Under the pieces are notes generated by a model that made no database searches, was not told the DNA's origin, and saw nothing but the letters and a program-made list of their open reading frames with translations. Shown piece after piece: positions 29,569-38,719 of a stretch of DNA of 64,000 bases (positions are counted from its first letter, which is position 1; each line of letters opens with the position of its first letter). The DNA comes from JAEUMY01 sp031394355 (GTDB taxonomy: Bacteria > Pseudomonadota > Gammaproteobacteria > Burkholderiales > Usitatibacteraceae), in NCBI GenBank assembly GCA_031394355.1, contig JANNSU010000008.1:186001-250000 (forward strand), given 5' to 3'. The translations under genes and the position numbers were made by a program.

Positions 29569-30287
29569 GACGCGGGCTTCCTGCAGCCGACGATGTAGTT
29601 CACGTCCACATCCTTTCCCAGTGCGTAAATGCGGGTGAACGGATTGTAGGTCATGCCAGTGAGTTCAGCCGGGTCCAACGCCGCCGCACGGGCCATGGAC
29701 ATCAGCTCGGCAGGCGTGATGAACCTTGCATAGTCGTGTGTGCCGCGTGGCAGCAGCCGAAGAACGTATTCGGCGCCGATGATGGCGAACAGGTAGGACT
29801 TGGGATTTCGATTCAGGGTCGAAAACCAGACCCATCCTCCGGGCTTCGCAAGGGTCGCGCACGCGCGCACGGTCGATGCGGGGTCTGGCACGTGTTCAAG
29901 CATTTCCATGCACGTCACGACATCGAAGGATCCGGGTTCGGCTACGGCAAGATCCTCGGCAGATTGCAGACGATAGTCCACCTGTCTGCCAGTCTCCAGC
30001 AAATGCAGCTTGGCGACACCCAGCGGCTTCTCCGACAGATCGATTCCCGTCACGGTGGCACCCTTGGCCGCCATTGCTTCGGCAAGGATGCCGCCGCCAC
30101 AGCCGACATCGACGACTTTCTTTCCTTGCAGTCCGCCAACCATTCGTTCAATGTGGGCGAGCCTTAGCGGGTTGATGTCATGAAGCGGCTTGAACTCGCT
30201 GTTCGGGTCCCACCAACGCGAGGCGAGGGCGCCGAACTTGGCGAGTTCAGCGGGATCGGCGTTCAAGGTTGAATTCGTGCTTTCCAT
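29565..30287 (-). CDS. ubiG: Ubiquinone biosynthesis O-methyltransferase
   Basis: A 240-residue SAM-dependent methyltransferase for the two O-methylation steps of ubiquinone synthesis. Motif I is VVDVGCGGGILAEAMA near residue 58, with GIDLSEKPL after it; the N-terminal signature FGALASRWWDPNSEFKPLH and the NP.. LRL segment are typical of UbiG. It overlaps mtaD by 25 bases at the start and DUF1501 by four bases at the end. The length matches the family. Confidence 0.96.
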   Translation of the reverse strand: MESTNSTLNADPAELAKFGALASRWWDPNSEFKPLHDINPLRLAHIERMVGGLQGKKVVDVGCGGGILAEAMAAKGATVTGIDLSEKPLGVAKLHLLETGRQVDYRLQSAEDLAVAEPGSFDVVTCMEMLEHVPDPASTVRACATLAKPGGWVWFSTLNRNPKSYLFAIIGAEYVLRLLPRGTHDYARFITPAELMSMARAAALDPAELTGMTYNPFTRIYALGKDVDVNYIVGCRKPAS

Positions 30288-31570
30288 GATCGGGCTTTCG
30301 CAATCAGTTCCTGTTCGTCAACCCTGGTCAGACGTCGGTCTTGCAGCAAGAGTTCACCATCCACCCAGACGTGACTGACATTTTCGCTGCTGGCTGCGTA
30401 AACGATGTGGGAAATGACGTCAAAGCAGGGTGCCGTTTCGACATTCGAGAGATCAAGCGCCGTGATATCGGCACATTTGCCGGGCTCTATTGTCCCGATT
30501 CGATCACCGAGGCCTAATGACTTCGCGCCGTTCCACGTTGCCATCGCGAGCGCATCGGCCGCCGGTACCGTGGCGGCATTGCCGGTCACGCCTTTCGCCA
30601 GCAGGGCCGCGAGCCGCATCTCGGACATCATGTCCAGACGGTTATTGCTGGCCGCGCCATCGGTGCCGATGCCGATATTCACCCCTGCGCTCGCGAGGGC
30701 TGAAACGGGTGCAATGCCGCTGCCAAGCTTCAGATTGGAGGCAGGACAATGCGCCATATGGCAACCGTTGCTTGCCAGAAGATCAATGTCGTCTGCAGAC
30801 AAGTGCACGGCATGCACAGCCAGCAGGCTCGGCGTGACCAGTCCGAGACCATGCAGCCTTGCGAGCGGCCGAATACCGTGTTCCTTCAAGCCGTCTGCAA
30901 TCTCCTGTGCCGTCTCGTGGATGTGCATGTGAACAGGCAGCGCCATCTCGTGTGCCAGCGTCGCGATGCGCTTGAATGTGCGATCCGAGACCGTGTACGG
31001 GGCGTGTGGCCCAAAGGTGAAGCTGAGGCGTGACTTGCCTTTGAGCTCGTCGTGGATGGCCAAGCCCTTGTCGAGATACTCATCGGCGTTGGCCGCATAG
31101 GCCGTGGGGAATTCCAGTGTGATGATCGAAATGGCAGCGCGCATCTGCATGGCGAGCGCAGCACTCGCCACGGCATCCGGGAAGAAATACATGTCATTGA
31201 AGGTCGTCACGCCACTCTTCAGCATGTCCGCGCAGGCCAGCTGCGTACCGTCGTAAACAAATTCCCGGCTGACGTGGGCTGCTTCCGCTGGCCATATGTG
31301 TTCGTGAAGCCATGTCATCAGCGACTGATCGTCTGCAAGCCCGCGCATCAGGCTCATGGCCGAGTGCGTATGCAGGTTGACCAGGCCCGGGATGACGACG
31401 TGGTCGGCCAGTTCCACCCGGGTGAATTGCGAATATTCGCGCTCTGCCTCAGCGCGCGGCAAGACAGCGACGATGCGACCGGCATCCATCGCAATGGCAT
31501 GGTCAGTCAAGGTCACGCCATGCGGGTGGACCGGGACAATCCAGCGGGGAAGCAATAGTGTCTGACTCAT
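30263..31570 (-). CDS. mtaD: 5'-methylthioadenosine/S-adenosylhomocysteine deaminase (TRZ/ATZ family)
   Basis: A 435-residue amidohydrolase-superfamily deaminase. Metal ligands are visible in NLHTHSAMS (His-x-His), HMHIHETAQE, AVHAVHL and GTDGAASNN. In many proteobacteria this gene precedes ubiG, as here, and the product recycles adenosyl by-products of methylation. Its start lies only 20 bases after the T-run of the ompA-like terminator, so it must be read through from ompA or use a promoter inside the ompA end. The palindrome at 31429 lies near the N-terminus (REYSQ). Confidence 0.9.
   Translation of the reverse strand: MSQTLLLPRWIVPVHPHGVTLTDHAIAMDAGRIVAVLPRAEAEREYSQFTRVELADHVVIPGLVNLHTHSAMSLMRGLADDQSLMTWLHEHIWPAEAAHVSREFVYDGTQLACADMLKSGVTTFNDMYFFPDAVASAALAMQMRAAISIITLEFPTAYAANADEYLDKGLAIHDELKGKSRLSFTFGPHAPYTVSDRTFKRIATLAHEMALPVHMHIHETAQEIADGLKEHGIRPLARLHGLGLVTPSLLAVHAVHLSADDIDLLASNGCHMAHCPASNLKLGSGIAPVSALASAGVNIGIGTDGAASNNRLDMMSEMRLAALLAKGVTGNAATVPAADALAMATWNGAKSLGLGDRIGTIEPGKCADITALDLSNVETAPCFDVISHIVYAASSENVSHVWVDGELLLQDRRLTRVDEQELIAKARSWKARIQP
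31429..31440. repeat. GCGAATATTCGC palindrome copy 13 (in mtaD)
   Basis: Exact 12-mer, flanks T and G, in the third reading frame (E-Y-S-Q), the only copy read this way. Confidence 0.95.
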
Positions 31571-31590
31571 GGTGTGTCAATCGTAGCCAC

Positions 31591-31620
31591 AAAAAAGAAG
31601 CCCCGCATCACGCGGGGCTT
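31591..31620 (-). terminator. Rho-independent terminator of the ompA-like gene
   Basis: Nine-base-pair stem AAGCCCCGC/GCGGGGCTT with a five-base loop, followed on the minus strand by TTTTTT; it lies 24 bases after the ompA-like stop codon. Confidence 0.92.
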
Positions 31621-31643
31621 CCGATATTGCCTGAGGACAGGGC

Positions 31644-32282
31644 TTACTGCTTGACACCCTTGAACTCTACATCCACGCGACGGTTCTTGGCGCGACCGTC
31701 AGCGGTCTTGTTGGTGGCGACTGGCTGGGTCTCACCCTTGCCGAGCATGGTGATGAAACCACCCGAGACGCCCTTGTGACGCAGGAAGTCACGGACCGTG
31801 GCGGCACGACGCTCAGAAAGCTTCTGGTTGTAGGCCTCGGCGCCAACTGAATCCGTATGGCCTGTCACGATGACCATCTCGAGTTCCAGTCCCTTCAGTT
31901 TCGACACTGCGTCTTCAAGGGATTTCATGCCTTCCGGCTTCAGCACTGACTTGTCAAAGTCGAACAGGGCTTCTGCCTGGATGGTGATGCTCTGCTTGAC
32001 CGAGGAGGGCGCCTTGGCTGCGTCAGCCGGCTTGGCGGGTGCTGCGGGCGTGGAAGGTGCGGCGGGCGTCGCGGGAGCGGCAGGCTTTGCGGGCTCGGCT
32101 GCTTTCTTGGGCATGCAGTCCGGGTGGCTGATGCCGGAGGACTGGACGCAGTTGCCGGAGGCGTCGCGAACCGGGTTGCCCGCAGCGTCAGTCACGTTCG
32201 GGGTCACGCCTGCGAATGCCAAGCCGGAAATGGCCATGGCTGCCAAGCCGAGGACCAATTTATTCGTTGCGGAGGTCTTCAT
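31644..32282 (-). CDS. OmpA-family peptidoglycan-associated protein
   Basis: A 212-residue exported protein: signal peptide (MKTSATNKLVLGLAAMAISGLAFA), a short region with two cysteines, a Pro/Ala-rich linker (about 58-90), and a C-terminal OmpA domain (FDFDKSVLKPEG, VTGHTDSVGAEAYNQKLSERRA, GRAKNRRVDV) that binds peptidoglycan. There is no beta-barrel. GGGAG lies seven bases before the ATG. The position next to gyrA and the mtaD-ubiG operon is common in Betaproteobacteria. Confidence 0.93.
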   Translation of the reverse strand: MKTSATNKLVLGLAAMAISGLAFAGVTPNVTDAAGNPVRDASGNCVQSSGISHPDCMPKKAAEPAKPAAPATPAAPSTPAAPAKPADAAKAPSSVKQSITIQAEALFDFDKSVLKPEGMKSLEDAVSKLKGLELEMVIVTGHTDSVGAEAYNQKLSERRAATVRDFLRHKGVSGGFITMLGKGETQPVATNKTADGRAKNRRVDVEFKGVKQ

Positions 32283-32641
32283 TTGATGCTCCCAAGAGAT
32301 AAGAGGAAATTATTGTCTATGCAGAATGCCAGCAAAATATTTCAGCGATTGCCGTCGTACCGGGTCATTTTAAGGGCCGAAGCTTGACTCGTGACGACAT
32401 GGCGCGCTTTTTGAGCCAAAGAAATCATACACGATTGACCTTTTCAGGCACAACCGCACGTCGGGAATTGTGCAACACCTCGCTCATTGAAGTTGTGTGA
32501 ATACAACAGTCCGGCCATACAACCTATGGTGGTTTTCCACCGCCCGGACCCCGGGAACGCTGCCTGGAATGTGTTACGATTGGCGGTTGCCTTGCTTCAG
32601 ATTGGAAGGCAAAAACTATTCAAATTCAGGAAGTTAGAGTC
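32283..32641. promoter_or_regulatory. Divergent intergenic region ompA-like/gyrA
   Basis: A 359-base gene-free region that must hold the promoters of both genes. A possible extended -10 for gyrA (TGTTACGAT, TACGAT at 32575-32580) lies about 60 bases upstream of its ATG, but no convincing -35 is present. Confidence 0.4.
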
Positions 32642-35203
32642 ATGGAATCGTTCGCCAAGGAAACCCTGCCGGTCAGTCTCGAAGAAGAAATGCGCAAGTC
32701 GTATCTCGACTATGCGATGAGTGTGATTGTTGGCAGGGCGCTGCCGGATGTACGCGATGGATTGAAGCCGGTGCATCGGCGTGTGCTGTGGGGCATGCAT
32801 GAACTGTCCAACTACTACAACAAGCCCTACAAGAAGTCGGCGCGTGTGGTGGGTGACGTGATGGGAAAATATCACCCGCACGGCAACATGGCGATTTACG
32901 ACACCATCGTGCGCCTGGTGCAGCCTTTCAGTCTGCGTTATCCGCTCATCGACGGGCAGGGCAACTTTGGATCGGTCGACGGCGACAATGCGGCTGCGGA
33001 CCGCTATACAGAGATCCGCATGGCCAAGATCGCCCATGAAATGCTGGCCGACATTGATTCCGAGACAGTCGACTTCATACCCAACTATGACGGCAGTGAG
33101 CGCGAGCCCGCTGTCATGCCATCCAAGCTACCCAACCTGCTCATCAATGGCGCAACGGGCATCGCAGTCGGCATGGCAACCAATATTCCACCGCACAATC
33201 TCAATGAAGTGGTGAGCGGCTGTCTGGCCCTTCTCGACAATCCGGACATCGACATTGAGGAACTGATCAAGCTCATTCCTGCGCCAGATTTCCCCACGGG
33301 CGGAATCATTTACGGCCTGGATGGAGTGCGGGACGGTTATCGCACCGGTCGAGGCCGTGTCGTGATGCGGGCCAAGGTTCATTTCGAAGATCTGGAAAAA
33401 GGCGGAAGGCAGGCCATCATCATCGACGAGTTGCCGTATCAGATCGGCGGCGATCAGCTCCTCGTCAAGATTGCAGAGCTCGTCAAGGACAAGAAGATCG
33501 AGGGTATTTCCGACTTGCGAAACGAGTCTGACAAGTCGGGCATCCGTGCGGTGATCGAGTTGAAGCGGGGTGAAGTGCCGGAAGTGGTGCTGAACAACCT
33601 GTACAAGCTCACCCAGATGCAGGAAACGTTCGGCATGAACATGGTTGCGCTGGTGGATAACCAGCCGAAACTGCTCAACCTGAAGCGGTTCCTGGAGTGC
33701 TTCCTCCGGCATCGGCGCGAAGTCGTGACGCGTCGGACAGTCTTTGAACTTCGCAAGGCTCGTGAACGCGGCCATATCCTGGAAGGCTTGGCGGTCGCAC
33801 TGTCGAATGTCGACGAGATCATCGCGCTGATCAAGGCCGCCGCGACACCGGCAGTGGCCAAGGAGCAGTTGATGTCGCGGATGTGGCGTTCGTCGCTGGT
33901 TGAGGACATGCTCGCCCGCGCCACGGCCGACTCATTCCGGCCGGAACATCTGCCACGGGAGTTCGGCCTGTCCAAGCAGGGCTACAGATTGTCAGAAGTG
34001 CAGGCACAGCGAATCCTGGAAATGCAATTGCAGCGCCTGACCAACATGGAGCAGGACAAGCTCACTGGCGAATACAAGGAAGTCATCGCGAAGATCGAAG
34101 ATCTGCTCGACATACTCGGCAAGCCGGAGCGGGTCAGCACGATCATTGTGACCGAGCTGAACGAGGTCAAGGATCAGTTTGGTGACGCGCGCAGGTCGGA
34201 GATTGTTGTCAATGGACAGGAAATGTCCATGGAAGATCTGATCGCTTCTGAAGAAGTGGTGGTGACGTTGTCCCATGCCGGCTACTTGAAGTATCAGCCT
34301 GTGGCGGACTACCGAGCCCAGAAGCGCGGCGGTCGCGGCAAGCAGGCCACTGCGACAAAGGAAGATGACTTCATTGAGACGCTGTTCCTCGCCAACACTC
34401 ACGACTATGTGCTTTGCTTTTCGAACAAGGGTCGCGTGTATTGGGTCAAGGTGTACGAGATCCCCCAGGGATCACGAGCATCGCGCGGCAAGCCGATTGT
34501 CAATCTCCTGCAGATGTCTGACGGAGAGAAAATTAGCGCTGTATTGCCAGTCAGGGAGTTTTCGGAAGACAAGTACGTCTTCTTTGCCACTGCCGAAGGT
34601 ACGGTCAAGAAGACCGCGCTCAGCGAGTACTCGAACCCGCGCAAGGCTGGCATCATCGCCATTGCCATCGATGAAGGCGATACCCTCATCGGCGTTGCGC
34701 TAACCGACGGCAAGCATGATGTGATGCTGTTCTCCAACGAAGGCAAAGCGGTCCGCTTTGATGAGAACGATGTGCGTTCCATGGGGCGTGACACGCGAGG
34801 CGTTCGCGGCATGAACCTCGCAAAGGGTGGCAAGGTGATCTCCATGCTGGTCGCGGAAGACGAGCAGCAGTCGGTGCTCACGGCGACCGAGAACGGATTC
34901 GGCAAACGCACATCGATCGTTGAGTACACACGCCACGGCCGCGGCACGCAGGGGATGATCGCAATCCAGACATCAAGTCGCAACGGCAAGGTGGTCGCAG
35001 CAACACTCGTACGCGCAGACGACCAGATCATCATGATCACCACGGGCGGCGTGCTCATTCGCACCAGGATCAAGCAGATTCGCGAGATGGGACGCTCCAC
35101 TCAAGGCGTGACGCTGATCAACCTCGATAAAGGTCAGAAGTTGTCAGGTCTGCAGAAAGTGGTGGAGTCAGACGAAGAGGACGAAGACGGCGAAGAGGCC
35201 TGA
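32642..35203 (+). CDS. gyrA: DNA gyrase subunit A
   Basis: An 853-residue type II topoisomerase subunit. The catalytic tyrosine is Tyr122 (AADRYTEIR) and the C-terminal domain has a GyrA box (QKRGGRGKQ) and an acidic tail (SDEEDEDGEEA). Numbering coincides with E. coli at the quinolone-determining region, where residues 82-83 are Asn-Met (HPHGNMAIYD) instead of the usual Asp-Ser; Asp87 is kept. Hydrophobic residues at 83 are linked to quinolone resistance in other species. The gene lacks any copy of the palindrome and is followed after three bases by serC. Confidence 0.98.
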   Translation: MESFAKETLPVSLEEEMRKSYLDYAMSVIVGRALPDVRDGLKPVHRRVLWGMHELSNYYNKPYKKSARVVGDVMGKYHPHGNMAIYDTIVRLVQPFSLRYPLIDGQGNFGSVDGDNAAADRYTEIRMAKIAHEMLADIDSETVDFIPNYDGSEREPAVMPSKLPNLLINGATGIAVGMATNIPPHNLNEVVSGCLALLDNPDIDIEELIKLIPAPDFPTGGIIYGLDGVRDGYRTGRGRVVMRAKVHFEDLEKGGRQAIIIDELPYQIGGDQLLVKIAELVKDKKIEGISDLRNESDKSGIRAVIELKRGEVPEVVLNNLYKLTQMQETFGMNMVALVDNQPKLLNLKRFLECFLRHRREVVTRRTVFELRKARERGHILEGLAVALSNVDEIIALIKAAATPAVAKEQLMSRMWRSSLVEDMLARATADSFRPEHLPREFGLSKQGYRLSEVQAQRILEMQLQRLTNMEQDKLTGEYKEVIAKIEDLLDILGKPERVSTIIVTELNEVKDQFGDARRSEIVVNGQEMSMEDLIASEEVVVTLSHAGYLKYQPVADYRAQKRGGRGKQATATKEDDFIETLFLANTHDYVLCFSNKGRVYWVKVYEIPQGSRASRGKPIVNLLQMSDGEKISAVLPVREFSEDKYVFFATAEGTVKKTALSEYSNPRKAGIIAIAIDEGDTLIGVALTDGKHDVMLFSNEGKAVRFDENDVRSMGRDTRGVRGMNLAKGGKVISMLVAEDEQQSVLTATENGFGKRTSIVEYTRHGRGTQGMIAIQTSSRNGKVVAATLVRADDQIIMITTGGVLIRTRIKQIREMGRSTQGVTLINLDKGQKLSGLQKVVESDEEDEDGEEA

Positions 35204-35206
35204 TTC

Positions 35207-36304
35207 GTGGCGCGCGTCTACAACTTTTCTGCTGGGCCGGCCGCCATTCCAGAGCCGGTGCTGCTGCAAGCACAGGCAGAGCTGCTGGATTATCAGGCGG
35301 ATGGAAGAAGTACCGGCATGTCCGTGATGGAGATGAGCCATCGCGGCAAGATATTCATGGCAGTGGCACAGGAGACCGAGCGTGACTTCCGTGCGTTGCT
35401 CGACATTCCGCCACACTATAAGGTCCTGTTTCTGCAAGGCGGTGGCAAGGGTGAGTTTTCATTCATTCCCCTGAATCTGCTCCGCGGGCGTACAACTGCG
35501 GACTACATCAACACCGGTCACTGGTCGACCGGTGCGATCAAGGAGGCGGGGAAATACTGCAAGGTGAACGTCGCAGCCTCCAGTGAAGACCGGAACTTCA
35601 CCTACGTACCTGAATTTGGCACTTGGCGGCTGTCCAGTGACGCAGCGTATGTTCATGTCTGTACGAATGAAACCATCCAAGGGGTCGAATTTTTCAGTAC
35701 CCCCGATACAGGTGACGTACCACTCGTGGCGGACACGTCTTCGCACATCCTCTCCCGGCCAATGGACGTGTCGCGATACGGCTGCATCTATGGTGGCGCG
35801 CAGAAGAACATCGGTCCTTCCGGGTTGACGTTCGTCATCATTCGCGAAGACCTTCTTGGCGGTGCGCATCCGCTTACGCCTTCGGTTTTCGATTTCACGC
35901 AGCAAGCTGCCAATGACTCCATGCTCAATACGCCCCCCACGTTTGCGGTGTATCTGGCCGGACTCACGTTCAAGTGGCTGAAAGCGCAAGGCGGATTGCC
36001 CGGCATCGAGGCTGCGAATATTCGCAAGGCGGAATTGCTCTACGGCTGCATTGATGGCTCAAATGACTTCTATTCCAACCCGGTCGCCGTGCCGGATAGG
36101 TCGCGAATGAATGTGCCGTTCAAGCTGAATGACGACAGGTTGAATTCGGCGTTCCTTGCAACGGCTGAAGCTGCCGGGTTCGCAGGCCTGAAGGGCCACA
36201 AGGTCGTCGGCGGCATGCGCGCTTCGATCTATAACGCCATGCCCGTGGCAGGCGTCGAGGCGCTGGTGGCGTTCATGCATGACTTCGCGGCGAGACACGG
36301 CTAG
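35207..36304 (+). CDS. serC: Phosphoserine aminotransferase
   Basis: A 365-residue PLP-dependent class V aminotransferase for serine and pyridoxal synthesis. The N-terminus VYNFSAGPAAIPEPVL and the PLP-lysine region YGGAQKNIGPSG are diagnostic. The GTG start is three bases after gyrA, with GAGG inside the end of gyrA, so the genes are probably cotranscribed. In the order serC-pheA-hisC-tyrA-aroA the gene belongs to the aromatic amino acid supraoperon. The palindrome at 36014 encodes ANIR in a loop before KAELLYG. Confidence 0.97.
   Translation: MARVYNFSAGPAAIPEPVLLQAQAELLDYQADGRSTGMSVMEMSHRGKIFMAVAQETERDFRALLDIPPHYKVLFLQGGGKGEFSFIPLNLLRGRTTADYINTGHWSTGAIKEAGKYCKVNVAASSEDRNFTYVPEFGTWRLSSDAAYVHVCTNETIQGVEFFSTPDTGDVPLVADTSSHILSRPMDVSRYGCIYGGAQKNIGPSGLTFVIIREDLLGGAHPLTPSVFDFTQQAANDSMLNTPPTFAVYLAGLTFKWLKAQGGLPGIEAANIRKAELLYGCIDGSNDFYSNPVAVPDRSRMNVPFKLNDDRLNSAFLATAEAAGFAGLKGHKVVGGMRASIYNAMPVAGVEALVAFMHDFAARHG
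36014..36025. repeat. GCGAATATTCGC palindrome copy 14 (in serC)
   Basis: Exact 12-mer within a full 14-mer, read ANIR (EAANIRKAE). Confidence 0.95.
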
Positions 36305-36400
36305 CGTGTCACCTCCCGGACAGCTGGCCTGGACGTCAAATTCGGGCGCCTGTCGGGTAAACTTGAAGTCAGTCAGCATTTCGCTTCCCCAATTTCGTCA

Positions 36401-37543
36401 TTGATAGACAAGCCGACGCCAAGCCCCGTGTCTAACCCGTCCAATCCACCCATCGCAACCCCGTCAACCGAGCCGCTTGCCGTTCAATTGAGCCAGCTTC
36501 GTGAGGCTATTGACACGCTGGATGCGGACATCCTGCGCCAGTTGAATCAACGCGCGACCCTTGCGCGCCAGGTGGGTGGCCTCAAGAACGGCCAGGCCTA
36601 TCGTCCGGAGCGGGAGGCGCAGGTGCTACGGCGCATCAAGGCGCTGAACAGCGGCCCGCTGCCTGACGAGGTTGCGGCACGGCTCTTTCGTGAAATCATG
36701 TCCGCTTGTCTGGCATTGGAACGTCCCATCACGGTGTCCTATCTGGGACCGGCCGGCACGTTCAGTGAAAAAGCCGCACGAAAGCACTTTGGCGAGGGCG
36801 CGGAAACACTGCCCTGTCACAGCATTGACGAGGTCTATCGTGCCGTGGAGTCTGGCACCGCAGACTTTGGCGTGGTGCCGGTGGAGAACTCCACTGAAGG
36901 CGCTGTCGGGCGATCGCTGGATCTCATGCCGCAGACGCCCATGAACATTTGCGGGGAGGTGCTGGTGCGCATTCATCACCATCTCATGAGCCGTACGGAT
37001 GCGAACCTCAAGGCGATCACGCGGGTCTTCTCGCACGGCCAGTCGCTGGCCCAATGCCACGAATGGTTGAACAACAACTTGCCGAATGCGGAACGCGTGG
37101 CCGTGTCGTCCAATGCTGAAGCCGCAAGGCGCGCATCAGTCGAGCCAGCCTCGGCTGCAGTGGCTGGAGATACTGCGGCGGTACATTACGGCCTCACGCT
37201 GCTCGCCAGCAACATCGAGGACGAACCCAACAACACGACCCGTTTCCTCATTCTCGGGAACTACCAACCAACCGCCTCCGGCAAGGACAAGACTTCATTG
37301 GTCCTGTCTGCGCGCAATCGTGCCGGCGCGGTTTACGAGATGCTCACGCCCTTCGCACAACGCGGCGTGTCCATGACCAAGTTCGAGTCACGTCCTTCCC
37401 GCGTCGCAATCTGGGAATACCTTTTCTTCGTTGACGTCGAAGGTCATCGGGAAGATCCCAATCTTGCAGATGCGCTCAGGGAACTTCAGTCCATTGCCGG
37501 CTATGTGAAAGTGTTGGGCTCCTATCCGCAGGCTGTCATCTGA
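36401..37543 (+). CDS. pheA: Bifunctional chorismate mutase/prephenate dehydratase
   Basis: A 380-residue P-protein for phenylalanine synthesis: an AroQ chorismate mutase domain (about 28-110; LREAIDTLDADILRQLNQRA), a prephenate dehydratase domain (VSYLGPAGTFSEKAA, VVPVENSTEG, NNTTRFLIL) and a C-terminal ACT domain with the ESRPSR motif for phenylalanine feedback. The start is uncertain: TTG at 36401 or GTG at 36428, neither with a clear ribosome binding site; the extra residues are a Pro/Ser-rich leader. Confidence 0.95.
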   Translation: MIDKPTPSPVSNPSNPPIATPSTEPLAVQLSQLREAIDTLDADILRQLNQRATLARQVGGLKNGQAYRPEREAQVLRRIKALNSGPLPDEVAARLFREIMSACLALERPITVSYLGPAGTFSEKAARKHFGEGAETLPCHSIDEVYRAVESGTADFGVVPVENSTEGAVGRSLDLMPQTPMNICGEVLVRIHHHLMSRTDANLKAITRVFSHGQSLAQCHEWLNNNLPNAERVAVSSNAEAARRASVEPASAAVAGDTAAVHYGLTLLASNIEDEPNNTTRFLILGNYQPTASGKDKTSLVLSARNRAGAVYEMLTPFAQRGVSMTKFESRPSRVAIWEYLFFVDVEGHREDPNLADALRELQSIAGYVKVLGSYPQAVI

Positions 37544-37609
37544 TCCATCTTCGCGTGACGTCTGCTGTCGCGCGTCCGGCCACCGAACCAGAAAGCTTTG
37601 ACTGAATCC

Positions 37610-38716
37610 ATGGACCTCACCACGCTAGCACCTGCGAATATTCGCGGCATTGCGCCCTACGCGCCCGGCAAACCGATTTCCGATGTGGCGCGCGAATTGG
37701 GCATGGCAGAAGGCGACATCATCAAGCTCGCCTCCAACGAGAACCCATTGGGACCATCACCGAAGGCGATCGCTGCGATCCAGTCGGCACTGTGCGATCT
37801 GGCGCTATATCCGGACGGTGGTGGCTTTGCGCTGAAAGCGGCGATATGCAAGCGTTTTGGCGTGACGCCCGCCCAGGTCATTCTGGGAAATGGCTCGAAT
37901 GATGTGCTCGAACTGGCGGCGCGGACGTTCCTGCAACGAGGCGACTCGGCGATTTACTCGCAGCATGCCTTTGCGGTGTATCCCTTGGCAACGCAGGCGG
38001 TCGGCGCAACCGGCATCGAAGTGCCTGCACGTGACTTTGGCAACGATCTTGAAGGCATGCTGGCGGCCATCAGACCTGACACGAAGCTCTTGTTCCTCGC
38101 GAATCCCAACAATCCCACGGGGACGTTTGTCCCTGCGGTGGCGCTGCATGCGTTCCTGAAGCGGGTACCGTCACGGGTCCTTGTACTGCTTGACGAGGCC
38201 TATGGGGAGTATCTGTCAGGCACGGATGCCTATGACAGCGCGTCCTGGCTCGCCGAGTTTCCGAATCTCATTGTCTCCCGATCCATGTCCAAGGCATACG
38301 GCCTCGCAGGTCTTCGGGTCGGCTATGGCTTTGCCGCTCCCGAATTGATCGACCTGATGAATCGCGTACGTCAACCTTTCAATGTGAACCATCTGGCCAT
38401 GGTGGCGGCCGTTGCAGCGCTGTCAGACGACGCATTCATTGAAAAAAGCCGGGCACTCAATGCGGCGGGACTAGACTTCCTTCGCGCCGAATTCTCCCGC
38501 CGCAACATCGACTTTCTGCCTGCCTATGGCAATTTCATTACCTTCAAGGTTGGGGGAGCTGCAGGCAGGGTGTTTGATTTGTTGCTCAAGCAAGGCGTCA
38601 TCGTGCGCCCCATTGCGGGCTATGGTCTGCCGGCGTACCTGCGCGTGACCATTGGGACAAACGCGCAAAACGAACGATTTTTGGCTGCGCTCGACTGCGC
38701 GCTCGCGGACGTCTGA
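37610..38716 (+). CDS. hisC: Histidinol-phosphate aminotransferase
   Basis: A 368-residue class I/II PLP aminotransferase. Motifs are SNENPLGPSPKA, NGSNDVLELAART, NPNNPTGT and the PLP lysine in SRSMSKAYGLAGLRVGY. Encoded within the pheA-tyrA-aroA cluster it may serve histidine synthesis, aromatic transamination or both. ATG at 37610 fits the expected N-terminus. Codons 9-12 are the palindrome at 37634 (APANIRGIAPY), where related proteins usually have a similar hydrophobic-Arg segment. Confidence 0.95.
   Translation: MDLTTLAPANIRGIAPYAPGKPISDVARELGMAEGDIIKLASNENPLGPSPKAIAAIQSALCDLALYPDGGGFALKAAICKRFGVTPAQVILGNGSNDVLELAARTFLQRGDSAIYSQHAFAVYPLATQAVGATGIEVPARDFGNDLEGMLAAIRPDTKLLFLANPNNPTGTFVPAVALHAFLKRVPSRVLVLLDEAYGEYLSGTDAYDSASWLAEFPNLIVSRSMSKAYGLAGLRVGYGFAAPELIDLMNRVRQPFNVNHLAMVAAVAALSDDAFIEKSRALNAAGLDFLRAEFSRRNIDFLPAYGNFITFKVGGAAGRVFDLLLKQGVIVRPIAGYGLPAYLRVTIGTNAQNERFLAALDCALADV
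37634..37645. repeat. GCGAATATTCGC palindrome copy 15 (in hisC)
   Basis: Exact 12-mer, flanks T and G, read ANIR; the G is the first base of a Gly codon. Confidence 0.95.
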
Positions 38717-38719
38717 ACA

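Noticed and set aside
32435..32440. TTGACC as a -35 box for gyrA.
   Set aside because: No AT-rich -10 sequence lies at the right distance downstream.
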